NCBI RefSeq assembly: GCF_017562075.2
Contig: NC_054084.1
Location: 30,454,158-30,518,157 of the forward strand
DNA length: 64,000 bases
Direction: 5' to 3'
From: Anopheles merus
Lineage: Eukaryota; Arthropoda; Insecta; Diptera; Culicidae
Within the stretch, counting starts at the first letter, position 1. Every line of letters begins with the position of its first letter. Positions 1 to 10,711 of the stretch are shown in pieces. Below the pieces are notes generated by a model. The model saw only the letters and a list, made by a program, of their open reading frames with translations. It searched no databases and was not told where the DNA came from. Position numbers and translations under genes: made by a program.

Positions 1-1569
1 TTTAGCATTCCGTGTCCTATTTTCCAATTTCCCTCATTTCATCCAATCGACTACGTAGACATGTGTTAAAAATTAATGGCCTTCCTTTTTGTTGGGATTG
101 TGTGTGTTTTTTCACCTTTGTCTGTTTGTTTATGTGTTACGCTGATTTTCATTTATTTTTAATTATCGTTCATGCGTGTTGTTGTGCGTTTCTCCCCGCT
201 GCTGATATGAAACCATCCTTTCCTGCATTCATAAATAACTCCTTTTTGGTTGAAACTATGTATTTTCTAGGGGATAATGTTTCATAATAAGCGTGAGATT
301 AAACCTCCATTAAATTATGCTCAATTCAAGGTGAGAATCCGTGTGTTTCCATGTTTTTTTTGTCCGTACTACTACTGTTGAAGCATTCTACTGCTGCTCA
401 CTTGCACACACACAATATGCTTGTAGAAGAAGGTGATGTTTTAACCCACTTTGTGTCGGTAACACACAGTGATTGTGCTTGTTCATTGTTGAAATGCATC
501 GCAAATTTTAATAATATCACTTTCAGTTTTAATATCTTCATTCCTCTTAAGCGCGTGACATCTTTTTCTAATGATAGAAATAACGCTTTAATGATCGATC
601 GCGCTTTTTCGCTTCTAATAACAAAAGAGTGACCATTTCATAAAACCCACTTCATAAAAAGACCCACCAAAGCTAATGATAATGCGACACGTTCGCTTTG
701 AATCCACAAACTCCTGATGGCATAATGCTGTCCATCCAGGAAAGCTATCAAAATGTCATCAATCAAATCAACCGTCCGACCACCTCCTCCTACCTTTTTC
801 TTTGTTGCTCTCCACTGTAGCAATGGCAATTTTGATAGCTAATTAATACATTCCAGTTGCAGTTTGCCACCGATTTCCACCTACACATCGCCATGCTCGA
901 TTAGATCCGGCTGTGGTTTTGCTTTTTTCATCCGTGCTGTGTATTATTTCACAGTGTTGCATTTGAACAATACACACCCGTTGGGGGGAGAGAGTTAAAC
1001 ACTACTGACTGGCAACGGTAGAATAACACAGATCGAATGATTTACGATGCAAAGTCGGCATGGTGTGTTTCTCGTTTGTTCGGTCGAAGGGGTGGGCTTT
1101 TGTGTTTTGTAGGAGCTTTTTCGTTCGCATGTAGAGTCAATGTGATTCTTGCTGTTTTTGATTTGGTTTGTATGCAATGGGACAAAGAGTAAGAGCGTCA
1201 TAAATTGTATTGTTTTGGACGGATATGCAAATAAATGGAAAAATATATAACTTATGTCTCCATGCCAATGCCGATGGAGATTTGAAATTGGTGCAATAAC
1301 AACAAGCATTTCGTAAGAACAAACTACATTTAGGCTTTGGCTAATCAATTTTTTCTTCAAACTTTAAGCTACAATCGCGTGGTTTAACAATTGCCTTAAC
1401 AAAAATTGATCCAGATTGACCATTCTTCTTAAAACAGCCATTTCCTCCTCTGTAATCCAACCACTAATGCAACTGTCCACTGGATACCTTAACATCTTTC
1501 CACTAAATACGCTCCACCGTCGTTGTATGAGTAAACTAATCAACTTTACTATTCCACAAATGCTTCCAG
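1..1569. other. Probable intron of the left-hand gene, no exon recognised
   Basis: AT-rich sequence before the first recognisable exon. Short open frames here have non-coding composition and no matching pair of splice sites. The exon at 1570 starts at an acceptor with an open frame and no start codon, so the gene must begin further left and this stretch is most simply an intron. I see no repeat or RNA gene in it. Confidence 0.5.
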
Positions 1570-1669
1570 GTCGGCTACCGGTCCGGTCTACGCGCTAGTC
1601 ATAGCATATCCGACTTGAGTCACTCGATGAACATGTCGGGAGCGAGTCCCAACCGCACGCAACGGATAG
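1570..1669 (+). CDS. Exon a of the left-hand gene (100 nt)
   Basis: The acceptor (ttccacaaatgcttccag) and donor (ATAG|gtaaga) flank the only open frame, which encodes a Ser-rich peptide containing HSISDLSHSMNMSG. It starts in phase 0 and ends with one base of a codon. That phase fits either acceptor of the large exon and also the exon at 6756. Confidence 0.65.
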
Positions 1670-4600
1670 GTAAGAGTTTTCGCTTCCCTTTTCGTATCAC
1701 GCCAACACACTGTCACACATCTCCTTCATTCATTGTTTTTTCCATTTGGTTGGTGTTCTGTTTTATGTGTTTCTTTTTTATGTACTAACATTCCACAACA
1801 CGAGACCAAAAGCTAACTCAAAGTAGTGATTTGTTTATTTGTGTGTGCGCGTGTGACCACAATCTCCACGGGCTTGCTCTGCGTGTGTTTTGGGTTCACA
1901 TTTGTGTTATTCACATTATATTGATTTCTTTTAACACATTTTCCTGGTTGGCAGGAAAGTGAATTGGTTTGTTCGCTTGAACCAGAAAGCTAACTGCACT
2001 GGGAGAGAGTGGTAGAAAGCTGTTGATTGTAGGAAGCAAGTAAAGATAGCAAAAAAAGTAATTAATACAATCACCGCGCTATTGCTGCCGCAGTTTCCTG
2101 AAACCATTCTGAAATATTGTCCAAATTATGATATCATTTTGTTTGATTCGATCTTCTGTTCCTTTTGCTATTCTTTGTTCTTATTCCGTCCAACGTGTAA
2201 TCGGCAAGCCCGTCGACGTCTGGAATGTATTTTTCATCTCGCAAATCGTATTTTCTCTTCCCTATACTTTCCATGCCGCTCATATTCTTCTTCGCTCGTT
2301 GCAACCGGTTTGTTTGCGATACGGTAATACATGGTAAATGGGTGTTTTGTTGTGCGGTTATTTGTTTCGTGCCGAATATCGGTGCCATCCTTTTCTCTAT
2401 AGAAGTAGATAGTAATCTAGGTCCGAGAGTGTATCACCCATCGGTACCCGGTGCTGGTGCTGCAGGTGCCGCGGGTCCTTACGGAGGAGCGCCCGGCATG
2501 CATCCGAACTCATCCAATTTCCTTCACAGTGCCGCTCCACGCTCGAAGCTGGCCCAGAATTGTATGCTTATGAATCAGATACAGCAAGAGCTTCCACCGT
2601 ATCCACGGGACGTAGGCATCTACGAGCCCGGCCCTCCACAAAGGCCGGACAAGCTAGACCTGGTGGAGCTACCCCCGGTGCCAGCCGACAAGCTCCGAAA
2701 GCACCCCGGCATTCTGAAGAACTACAAATCCTGTCCCGTGTCGCCGGTGCACGAAGAGCAGGAATGGTCGAGCCCTTCCAATCACGACGAATCGTCGCAC
2801 AACCAGCAGAAAACGCTCGACCGTACTGGGCGGCAGATGCGCCACTCGATGTACTACGAAGATGCCAAAACGATACTGAGCATGATACACTCCGACACGG
2901 AAAAGATGATACGTGAAATAACGAGCAAATACGGCGATCTGGACGACATACAACCGACGGCAAAAGTAAAAGAGGAGGGAGAAGAAACCGCGCCGCCACC
3001 ACCACCGTTGACAGTGGCCAAACCGGGTTCTAAACCACCCGATACCAAAGCTTCCACCGCTCGCGAACACCACGAACATGGATTCCTATCAGAAGACGAA
3101 CCTAACTTTAGCTCCGACTCGCTGGAAGATTGCAGTCTCGATCTCGATCTCGAACGGCAAGGTCTGCCGGTGCCAGCGAGAAAGAAGCAAACCTGTGCCA
3201 AACATCACCCGGCGAAGCGAACGCCGCTCACACTGCCAAAACGATCCGTTTCCGATTACTTTATCTACGATCAAGCACCGCAAGGGCCGAGCGAAATCCC
3301 CTACCGCAATGTATCGCTCTCGGACATCCTGGATGACGAGGAAGCGATCCGACAGGCGGAGAATCGATTCCTCGAAACGCAGCGACACTCGAGCGCTAGC
3401 TTCTTCCTCGGTCAGCAGTACCCCACGAGGAAAAGCCAGGAAAGCATCCTCTCGGACGAGTACGGAAGTGGAGGTGTTAGCTTTTGCAACAGCATGGAAA
3501 GCATCCTGTCGGACGATTCGGAGTGCAAGAGTGCCCCGCTGGAGGTGCTGTTCGGGCGCATGCGCCGCGATCATCACAGTCAGGCGGGACATGGGCATGG
3601 CGCCGGGCGTAATGCGTCTGGCAATTTCGAGTACAAGCTGGAAGGACTCGGCTGTGCTACGTCCAAATCGTACGGTTCCAGCCCGAACGCAGGCTGTGGG
3701 TTCGATTACTACATGCAGGGTAACTATTTCCATGCGACGACCGCAACTGACAGTAGCTACTTTGGGATGGTACAGGATAGCCTGGAGTACGGGGGACATG
3801 AGCGACGCGTTCGGCAAGGTGCACCCGGTATGCCAACGTCCATGAGCTATCCACGGTTTCTGCCTAGTCTGGCGGCTTCGGCCGCCGCTCCACTGTCCTC
3901 CGGGCGGGAGGAACTACTTTTCAACGAAACGTTCGAGGAGGGAGAAGATTTCATCCCGTCCCTAACGTCCAAGGCGGCTCAATATGGCGGTGCTACGGTG
4001 AAGAGTCTCAGCAAGGACTTTGCTAACCAGCGGAAGCAGATGAACTCCAATCCACTGTACAACTGCAACGATGGAAGTGGTGTTGCTGCTGCTACTGCTG
4101 CTGCTGGAGGAAATGGAGATCTCTTCATTCGAAAGACGGTTAACGCGACAAACCAGCACCAAATCACCCGATCCGACATCTTCGGCACCGAATCGTCCGT
4201 GTACGTGATGAAGAAGTCGTGCAGCTTTGAGATCGAAATGGGCGGTCGTCGCATAGCACGGAACTCGAAAAAATTCGAACAAAACCTGCAACGCTTCGAG
4301 CAGGAGCGCAAACAATCGAACGAACGCTTCCTTCATCAACAGTTTGGCGGTACGTTGGAGATGGATTACGTGCCGCACAAGCCACCGGTTGCGCATCGTC
4401 GTTCCGCCAGCATGAAGGGCCGGGGACGGGTACGGTCCAAGGAAAAGTTTAACACCATCATCGGCCAGATGAGCAATTCTCCTGGGCAGTGCGACGAACC
4501 TGCAATGATTGGCGGTAAGTTGCGCGACTTTGTCAACCGGGACTTTGTGATGCCAAACAAACCGACGTCTTCTGAGGTGATGTCCGTGTCCGTCGGTGGA

Positions 4601-7600
4601 GCACCGCGCCGCTGTGACATTGGGGAGGAAAAGTCTTTCGAGGTGTACGTCGCAGAGAAGGGCGTCAGCGAGGACGACAATATGGACAGTTTGGAGCTGC
4701 TTTCGAAGGCGAAAAGTGCCGCTTGCGTGCGGAAAGAAAACTCCACCGATTCGCTCGACGCACCGGGGACGGTTGAGGGAGTGACGGAGATCGGTGTGGA
4801 AGCGCTGGAAGAAGGCATCGATGCGGCGCCCGAAGATGAGGACGTGAATGCCGCTGTCGATGCACTCGCTGCGGAAGAAGCGCTAGAACTCCCGAGGAAA
4901 AGTCTCACCCAAGGGGCAACGAGCGAGCTGGAAAAGCTGATCGATCGTGGTCTGCTAACGAGCGGCGAGTACAACCGCTTCCTGGACATTGAGAAGAAGA
5001 TCGACATCGTTAACAAGCTGGTGGAGCTGGAGGAGCGCAAGCTGGAGCAGGAACGGGCGGCCAAGGAGTATCGCATGCGCCCCTTCAACTGTGATCCCCG
5101 CCAGAAAGGGTACGTGAAGAGTCTGACGGAGAACTTTGATCGGCTGGCGAAGGACGCCCAGGAGGAGCTGGAAAATGAGAAGAGTTGGCATCAGGCGAAG
5201 GCTCGCATGAAGCGCAACTTTAGCCTGCCCGATGTGCTGGACTTTGGTGCGGACTGTTGCTGCCGGCATGCTGGGAAGTGCTGCGACCGGCGCGGCGACG
5301 GCGAAGAGGACGATGACGATGAGGCCGATGAGTGTGTGTGCTGCGGGGACGGGTGCAATGCGTACAAGCAGAAGGACGAGGAGGAGCTGTCGGAGAAGGA
5401 CGAAAACTCGATGGCGGCGGCGGTGGCGGCCGTGGCAGCGGCCGTCGCTGCCATCGGCATGTCGCACAGCGATGAAGGTGTTTATTGATTGTCTTTTCCA
5501 GCTCGCTCCAGTTGCAGCCAAAGATGTTGTTGTTTCAATATGTTGGCTCTTTGGTTTTACTGTTTCAAGTTGATAGCGATTCTTGTTTCTTTGTTTGTAT
5601 GACGTGTCTGTTCTCCTTTCGTTTACCATTTTGCACGAGATTTTGAGTATTTTTTGTTTCATTTTCTTTTCTATTACGTCCAGAGAAGAATGTTACGCAT
5701 GATACATTGAAAATTCAAATTCTTCTATCTTTTCTTCAATTCTTTCATGTTTGTTCAATGCGTTGAATGTGTCAAAAACCCCGTTTTTCCATGTTCAGAA
5801 TGATTTCAAGCTCTTTCTATGTAGTTGTTGACTCTTTATCCTATTCCTGTTGGTTTGTTTTTCGGTGATGGGTACTTGTTACGCAATTGTTTTTTACTGC
5901 TTTTAAGGTGTTTTGGTGTTTTGTTAAAGTATATTATCAAACAGTATTGCCACGCTTTGCTTTAATTATGCCACGCTACTAGTGACTCCACTTATGTGCT
6001 GCCTTACACGATATCGTTCTCTACTCCGTCATGTAACGACGTCATACTAGCGATGAGATATTCCATAACTCCATCACAATCTTAAAAGGTGTAGGACGGT
6101 TAAAGCTCATCGTGTCTTTAAATCTTTTTCGGGGGATACAAACCCCCCATTAAATTTAATTTTAAAAATACAATTTTAATTCGCAATCTCAATTTGGATG
6201 CAATTCTTCGCGACTACAATAATAATGCAACATCATAAACACCTAATTTCGCCCACTGATCCTATTGTAAACAGGTTCTTCACATTCCTGGTAGCCTTTC
6301 TCATGTAATTATCATTTTCGATAGCAAATAGTTTCTGTTTTGTATCCTAACCGTAAGCGTTGTAGTTATTTCTTTCGTTTTTTTCGTTGCACCCCATAGC
6401 TGTTGAAAGTAACTAAATGATTATTTTAGAGCGAATTTCCTGCGTGCCATTACGCAGCAGGGAAGAAATGCCCCCTCCGCGAAGGCTAATGTTAAATGAA
6501 TTTGTTTTTCTTTTCTTTTTTCTTTTTCTCTCTTTCTCTCTCCTGTTCGTGTTTGGTGTGTGCGACTGTGAAAAATCCAAAATCCAAAAAAACGAACATT
6601 TTCCTGATTTAACTCTCCCCGTACTTGTGTATGAAACACAAACCACAAAATCCCCCTTGTACTGGGAATGCTACACGAAAAACGTGGCCAAATACATATT
6701 GTACTCCCCAATCAAACAAAATGCTCCCCAAAAAATCAAAAAAACTGTTCTGTAGGCGGTAATCCCCGAAGCTTAATCTCTGCGCAAGATAGTGAATCTT
6801 CGATTAGACGTGCTTGTTCGCTTAGTGATTTGAGTATGGGAAAAGGTAAAGCATCGTTTTTATTTTTTTATTTTACTTATCCGAAAACAATATACTTCTC
6901 TCTTGCTCTCTTTTACACTCCTGTTTGTTTGTTTGTTTGAGTTTTTCGACTTTATTTTCAACATTGTTTTCCTACTTTTTATTGCACTTTATTACGTTGT
7001 TTTTTGTTCTCGATTCAATTTTCATCTTTTACTTCACCTTTTTACTTCCACACTACTAGTCCTGTGTGATGTTGTTTAGTTTCATTTCACACTTGTTTTT
7101 GTTTGATGATCACTTCATTTTGCATGATGTTTCTGTTAATTATTAAAAAACAATATATGATTTCAACTTTTAAATGTCTTTTTAAGTTCATTTTGATTCG
7201 TTTTCTAAAATTTTCAATTATAAATGTCAATTATGAATCGTTTTGTCAATGTCGAAAAGCTACCAATTTTTTCTTTGATATTCAAAATCCCTTTTTCTCC
7301 ATAGTTTTGAAAAAAAAATAGAATATTTTGAAAATAATACATTTTTCTTCTATTTTTTTGTAATTTTCTTTCCCATCTCTGAATGGCATGATTTTCCACC
7401 CTCAATGTGTGGTTTTCTTTCCTTCAACTGTGTTTGCCCGTTCGTTCCGTTTGGCTTTGACGTATAAAATGAACGTACTAATGTGTAGGCTACAAATCGC
7501 CCAATCAATCGACGGCTGGCAGCGGACAGTACAAACCATCGGTAAGCAACCGAAACACCAGCACACCGACACGAAACACACCGAAACGGAGCACGTCGTC

Positions 7601-8819
7601 GGTCGGCAAGGGCGGTGCCTCGCTGTCCACGGGCATGGGCGTGCGTAGTATTTCGGTTGGAATGCTTAACCAAGCGGTAAGTAACTACAATACTTACTCA
7701 CAAAGTATGTTTTTTAGTATTCAAACTGAATTTAAAACGATTTCTCGCTTAATTTTCACAGAGTGACTCCGAGGCGGAACCAGCAGGCACACGGGGCGGT
7801 CTGCTGAAGCCTACGATTTCTTCCCAGAACAAAATCAACGGCACGGGCAACGGTACCGGGCCGGGTAGCGGTGGTAAATACATCAATCCCCGCAGCGCCG
7901 CCGGTATTATTAACCGACGCAAGGGCCTGCAAAATGCGTACAGTAGTGGTAAGTGTGAGAAAAACGCTCCTTTCCCTTCCCGGCGTTTACTAATTACTAT
8001 CTCTTTTTTTTTTAGTAAATATCTCTACCGCCGGTCAGGACGAATCCAGCTCGGAAGAGTCGCCCACCAGCACGGTCAGCACCGTGCCAGCGAAACCGGC
8101 CGTACCGCCCCGGCCGCGTAGTATCGCCTTCGAGCACAAGCGGATAGCCAACGCTAGTCAGTTGAACGTGAAGAAAACGGTGACCGTCGGCGGTACGACA
8201 ACCATACCGGCCGATGCCACCACCAACGGTGGCAGCAACAACAATGGCAGCAGCAATAATGGTGCCATGCTGCCCGTAAAGGATGCCGATCTGGACAATG
8301 CTGACCGTACGTGTTTGAGCTTTTTAACCGTGAACATGAAACAATGAGTTGATTGTGGAAGGAGTCGCTAATTTCGATTTTCGTTTCACTCCTTTCCAGT
8401 TACCAACCAGCTCTGTACGAACATTATCAACCAGCTCGTGCAAACCACCTCGACCGTGATTCAGCTGCACCAGCGGCTCAAGTCGAGCGACGAGGCAAGC
8501 ATCAATGGGCGCAACAATTCGCTCATGCTGAAAGAGCTCGAAAATGCCGTCATAATGACGCAAAACATGCTCACCAAAGTCACCAACCGGTAGGTGGAAG
8601 CTGTGGGCGAACGCCTCACCCATCCATTTGTTACAAAAATTAGCTTTGCTAAAAATTAATTGTGTGTGTGTCTCTCTCCCTCTGCGTCCATTTTGCAGCA
8701 ATCACAACGACGGTATCAACAATAACAGTATGAGCAACAACACCAACAATCAAATCATGTACGAAAAGTGTGTCGACATGCTCAACCAGGTGCAGAAGCA
8801 CGTGAACAATAACGGTTAG
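1570..8819 (+). CDS. Large Ser-rich coiled-coil-containing protein, 3' eight exons (partial gene)
   Basis: Exons at 1570-1669, about 2421-5477, 6756-6845, 7489-7676, 7762-7948, 8016-8306, 8400-8589 and 8699-8819 all have AG/GT borders and compatible phases. They join in one frame to a TAG at 8817-8819, giving at least 1,407 residues; the N-terminus lies left of the window. The protein is mostly low-complexity and polar. It has repeated Ser-Leu-Ser-Asp type motifs, a Pro-rich N-terminal part, a charged helical segment (encoded about 4910-5210), a Cys-rich acidic patch (5250-5365), an Arg/Ser/Thr-rich basic stretch in the 7489 exon, and a helical Asn-rich C-terminus (8400-8816). No catalytic domain, signal peptide or membrane span is visible. 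Composition suggests a cytoplasmic scaffold or cytoskeleton-associated protein, which is inference only. I do not recognise the family and assign no symbol. The exon chain itself is well supported by phase and codon use. Confidence 0.75.
1670..2420 (+). other. Intron with two in-phase 3' splice sites
   Basis: It lies between exon a and the large exon. It ends either at the AG of 2401-2402 (tttctctatag) or at the AG of 2419-2420 (taatctag), 18 nt apart. Both preserve frame, giving either E-V-D-S-N-L-G-P or G-P at the junction. The first has the better pyrimidine tract. The open frame running through this intron back to 2225 is fortuitous. Confidence 0.5.
2421..5488 (+). CDS. Large exon encoding most of the Ser-rich protein
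   Basis: An open frame of about 1,020 codons with strong GC-ending codon bias, unlike the AT-rich flanks. Along it lie: a Gly/Ala/Pro-rich start; a Pro-rich segment with LPPVPADKLRKHPGILK (about 2670-2720); acidic-Ser motifs ESILSDE and SMESILSDDSE (about 3438-3520); a basic stretch with SFEIEMGGRRIARNSKKFEQ (about 4222-4280); a predicted coiled coil (4910-5210) rich in Glu, Lys and Leu; nine Cys residues inside an acidic patch (5250-5365); and an Ala-rich tail. The frame ends at TGA 5486-5488. A donor AAG|GTGTTT at 5477/5478 would instead splice in phase to 6756. That donor is weak, so a short isoform ending at 5488 is also possible. Confidence 0.8.
5489..6755 (+). other. Intron, or 3' UTR of a short isoform
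   Basis: T-rich, non-coding sequence between the large exon and the 90-nt exon. If the weak donor at 5478 is not used, the first part is 3' UTR of a protein ending at 5488; an ATTAAA-type signal is present near 6153. I see no repeat or RNA gene here. Confidence 0.45.
6756..6845 (+). CDS. 90-nt symmetric exon (phase 1 to phase 1)
   Basis: The acceptor (gttctgtag) and donor (AAAG|gtaaag) flank a 90-nt exon that begins and ends after the first codon base. It encodes a Ser-rich peptide with SIRRACSLSDLSMGKG. Being a multiple of three, it can be included or skipped without a frameshift. Its SLSDLS motif resembles the one in the exon at 1570. Confidence 0.65.
7489..7676 (+). CDS. Exon encoding a basic Ser/Thr/Arg/Lys-rich segment
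   Basis: The acceptor (taatgtgtag) and donor (GCG|gtaagt) flank a clear coding frame containing KSPNQSTAG and GVRSISVGMLNQA. It completes a phase-1 codon at the left and ends in phase 0. An internal gtaagc at 7541 is read through in this frame. The composition (basic, Ser/Thr/Pro) resembles microtubule- or actin-binding linkers, but no family signature is present. Confidence 0.7.
7762..7948 (+). CDS. Exon, Gly/Ser-rich linker
   Basis: The acceptor (aattttcacag) and donor (AGTG|gtaagt) flank 187 nt with coding-like codon use. It begins SDSEAEPAGTRGGLLKP and continues with Gly/Thr/Asn repeats and a basic stretch INRRKGLQ. It enters in phase 0 and leaves in phase 1. Confidence 0.7.
8016..8306 (+). 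CDS. Exon, Pro/Asn-rich with PPRPR motif
   Basis: The acceptor (tttttttttttag) and donor (GACC|gtacgt) flank 291 nt. The peptide includes SSSEESPTSTVSTVPAKP followed by VPPRPR, a possible SH3-binding proline motif, then an Asn/Gly/Ser-rich run. Phase 1 at both ends. Confidence 0.7.
8400..8589 (+). CDS. Exon encoding a C-terminal helical segment
   Basis: The acceptor (cactcctttccag) and donor (AACCG|gtaggt) flank 190 nt. The peptide (NIINQLVQTTSTVIQLHQRL, later LMLKELENAVIMTQNMLTKV) has regular hydrophobic spacing and is likely an amphipathic helical bundle or oligomerisation segment. This is the part most likely to reveal the family by profile search. Confidence 0.7.
8699..8819 (+). CDS. Last coding exon, Asn-rich C-terminus
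   Basis: The acceptor (ccattttgcag) leads into an Asn-rich stretch and a final short helix, YEKCVDMLNQVQKHVNNNG, ending at TAG 8817-8819. The frame stays open for a further 87 codons after the TAG, but those codons are A/C-rich low complexity and look like UTR. Confidence 0.7.
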
Positions 8820-10703
8820 GATGCTGCGTCGAGCCTCGCCAGTGTCCGTGCGGATGTGTGCGGGGAACGGTCTAAAACAGTCGATAACAGTCTAAAACAA
8901 CAACATATACCTGTGTTAATATCCTGCTCGCACACACACACACAAACGGGAAAGGGTATGCAAAAACAAAAACAAAACAACGGAAACATTCCCCAGGATA
9001 ATGCCGTCTATTTTCAAGCCGAACGACGAAATTGTAGGGAGTTTTATGTTTTACTTGAATGGATTGATTGTTCTGTGTAGTGTGTGTTTTCAGCTGTTTT
9101 CTGTCTATGTTTTTCTATTCCATCGTAAAGCTTGTATGGAACGAAACACGAAATTTACGAAATTGGATTACATTTTTATGTCCGAGATGTTGTGTGTTTG
9201 TTTGTGTACGTAAGCGAAACGATGAAATTCATTAGTCGATGAAGATATATCAGCGCCATATCTAGAATTGAGTTAAACATTAAGATACGAACCGAAGGAG
9301 AAACTCTGCGTAAACCCCTTAAAGACATATGCGAAGAAAAAAAAACAACAAGATTTTATGCTGTAAGTAAGACATCTTCTTTCCGTAAACAAAACATATT
9401 TACATATTAATCTATTAATGCACCCATAAGAAACAGTTGCTTAAGTTTAGTCGCTAGCGCAATGCAATAACGTGTTTGGAATATTATCGTCCGCTCAAAC
9501 AGAGCATTGTTGCCGCAGCGAGTTCTGTTCTGTGCTGTTTTGCGTTGCTCGCGCAAAACACGAAATTAACTTTAAGGATAAGCGATAGTTTTTGTTCTGT
9601 TAGCGAAACCTTGTTTATGGCAGGTCTGTTGAGTTTTGAGCATTTGCATTGCATTGTGAGAAGTAGCAAGGAACAAACAGAGAAATATCCATCTGCATCT
9701 ACGCCGTCCAAATGAGCTTTTGTTTAGTCGAAAATTGTTAGTTAGTTTGTTTGCTTTGACCACTAGCTTCACTCGTGGTCGTTGGGGAAAAACCATGTTT
9801 TTGTAGTTTCGTTCATAGAGAGAAAGAGAGAGAGAGAGAGAGTTTCAAGGGAACTCGAACATTCTGCACGTGTACGTAGATCGTTAATCTCCAAATCTGT
9901 TCAATAGCATTGTGCGCGTTACGTTTAGGTGGTATGTTTTTTTGGTAGTAAAATTAAAAGCTAGATTATTGTCCGTTTTTCTTTCCCCACCCTTTTACAA
10001 ACACATACCACAAACACACATACACACGTTGAAATGGACGCATTTTAAACAAAAATCGGGTACATCGAACTATATCGTCGGTATTCCCGCGTAAGTCTTC
10101 TTCTTCTTCGCAATTTATACTCTTATTAATCGATAGTGCTCAGACGGCATGAAGAAAGGACGAAAGTGTTCATATGTGTATGTGATTGGGGTTTAACGTA
10201 AATATATACATATGCAAACCAAAAGGGGATGGGGTGGGGAGAAACAAGAAAACGCCTCTAATTACTAAGCCACGGCCGCAGAACCGTTTCAGTCAGTACT
10301 AATAAACTAAGCCTAACCGCGATACCATGCTAAACACAAAACACACACACACACAGACAACATTAAGCAAAAACAACAAAAAATATTAAATCATATTGAT
10401 TTACCTTTTCCTTTCCTCATTAACGAAGCAAACAAACAAACAAAAACACTAAATCATCATTAACCTACAATACTACGGCGGAGGGTGGAATAGGCGGACG
10501 AGTAAGAGTGGGTGTAAACGAGTAAGGAATTTAGCAAGGAATTTAACGTTTAATCAATGTGCTGTGGATGATGTGACTATTCTAAACGTGAAGCCGGAAG
10601 GTGGTCAGGTCGGAAGGAAGAAGCACTGGCAAAGTATGTGTGTGTGAGGTGTTGTGTAAAAAACATAAAAAACACACATTTCGGTGAAAACCACACGTTA
10701 CGC

Positions 10704-10711
10704 TGTACATA
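10704..10711 (+). promoter_or_regulatory. Pumilio-type recognition element in probable 3' UTR
   Basis: TGTACATA matches the UGUANAUA consensus bound by Pumilio/PUF repressors in mRNA 3' UTRs. It is functional only if this sequence is transcribed as part of the upstream mRNA. A single match could be chance. Confidence 0.3.

Noticed and set aside
2225..2402. N-terminal extension of the 3-kb exon back to the first Met at 2225
   Set aside because: The sequence before 2402 has intron composition, and two acceptors in the right phase join it to the exon at 1570.
8820..9080. Open frame of 87 codons after the TAG of the left-hand gene, as a second readthrough candidate
   Set aside because: TAG followed by G is not a leaky context, and the codons are A/C-rich low complexity (CA repeats, AAAAC runs) like a 3' UTR.
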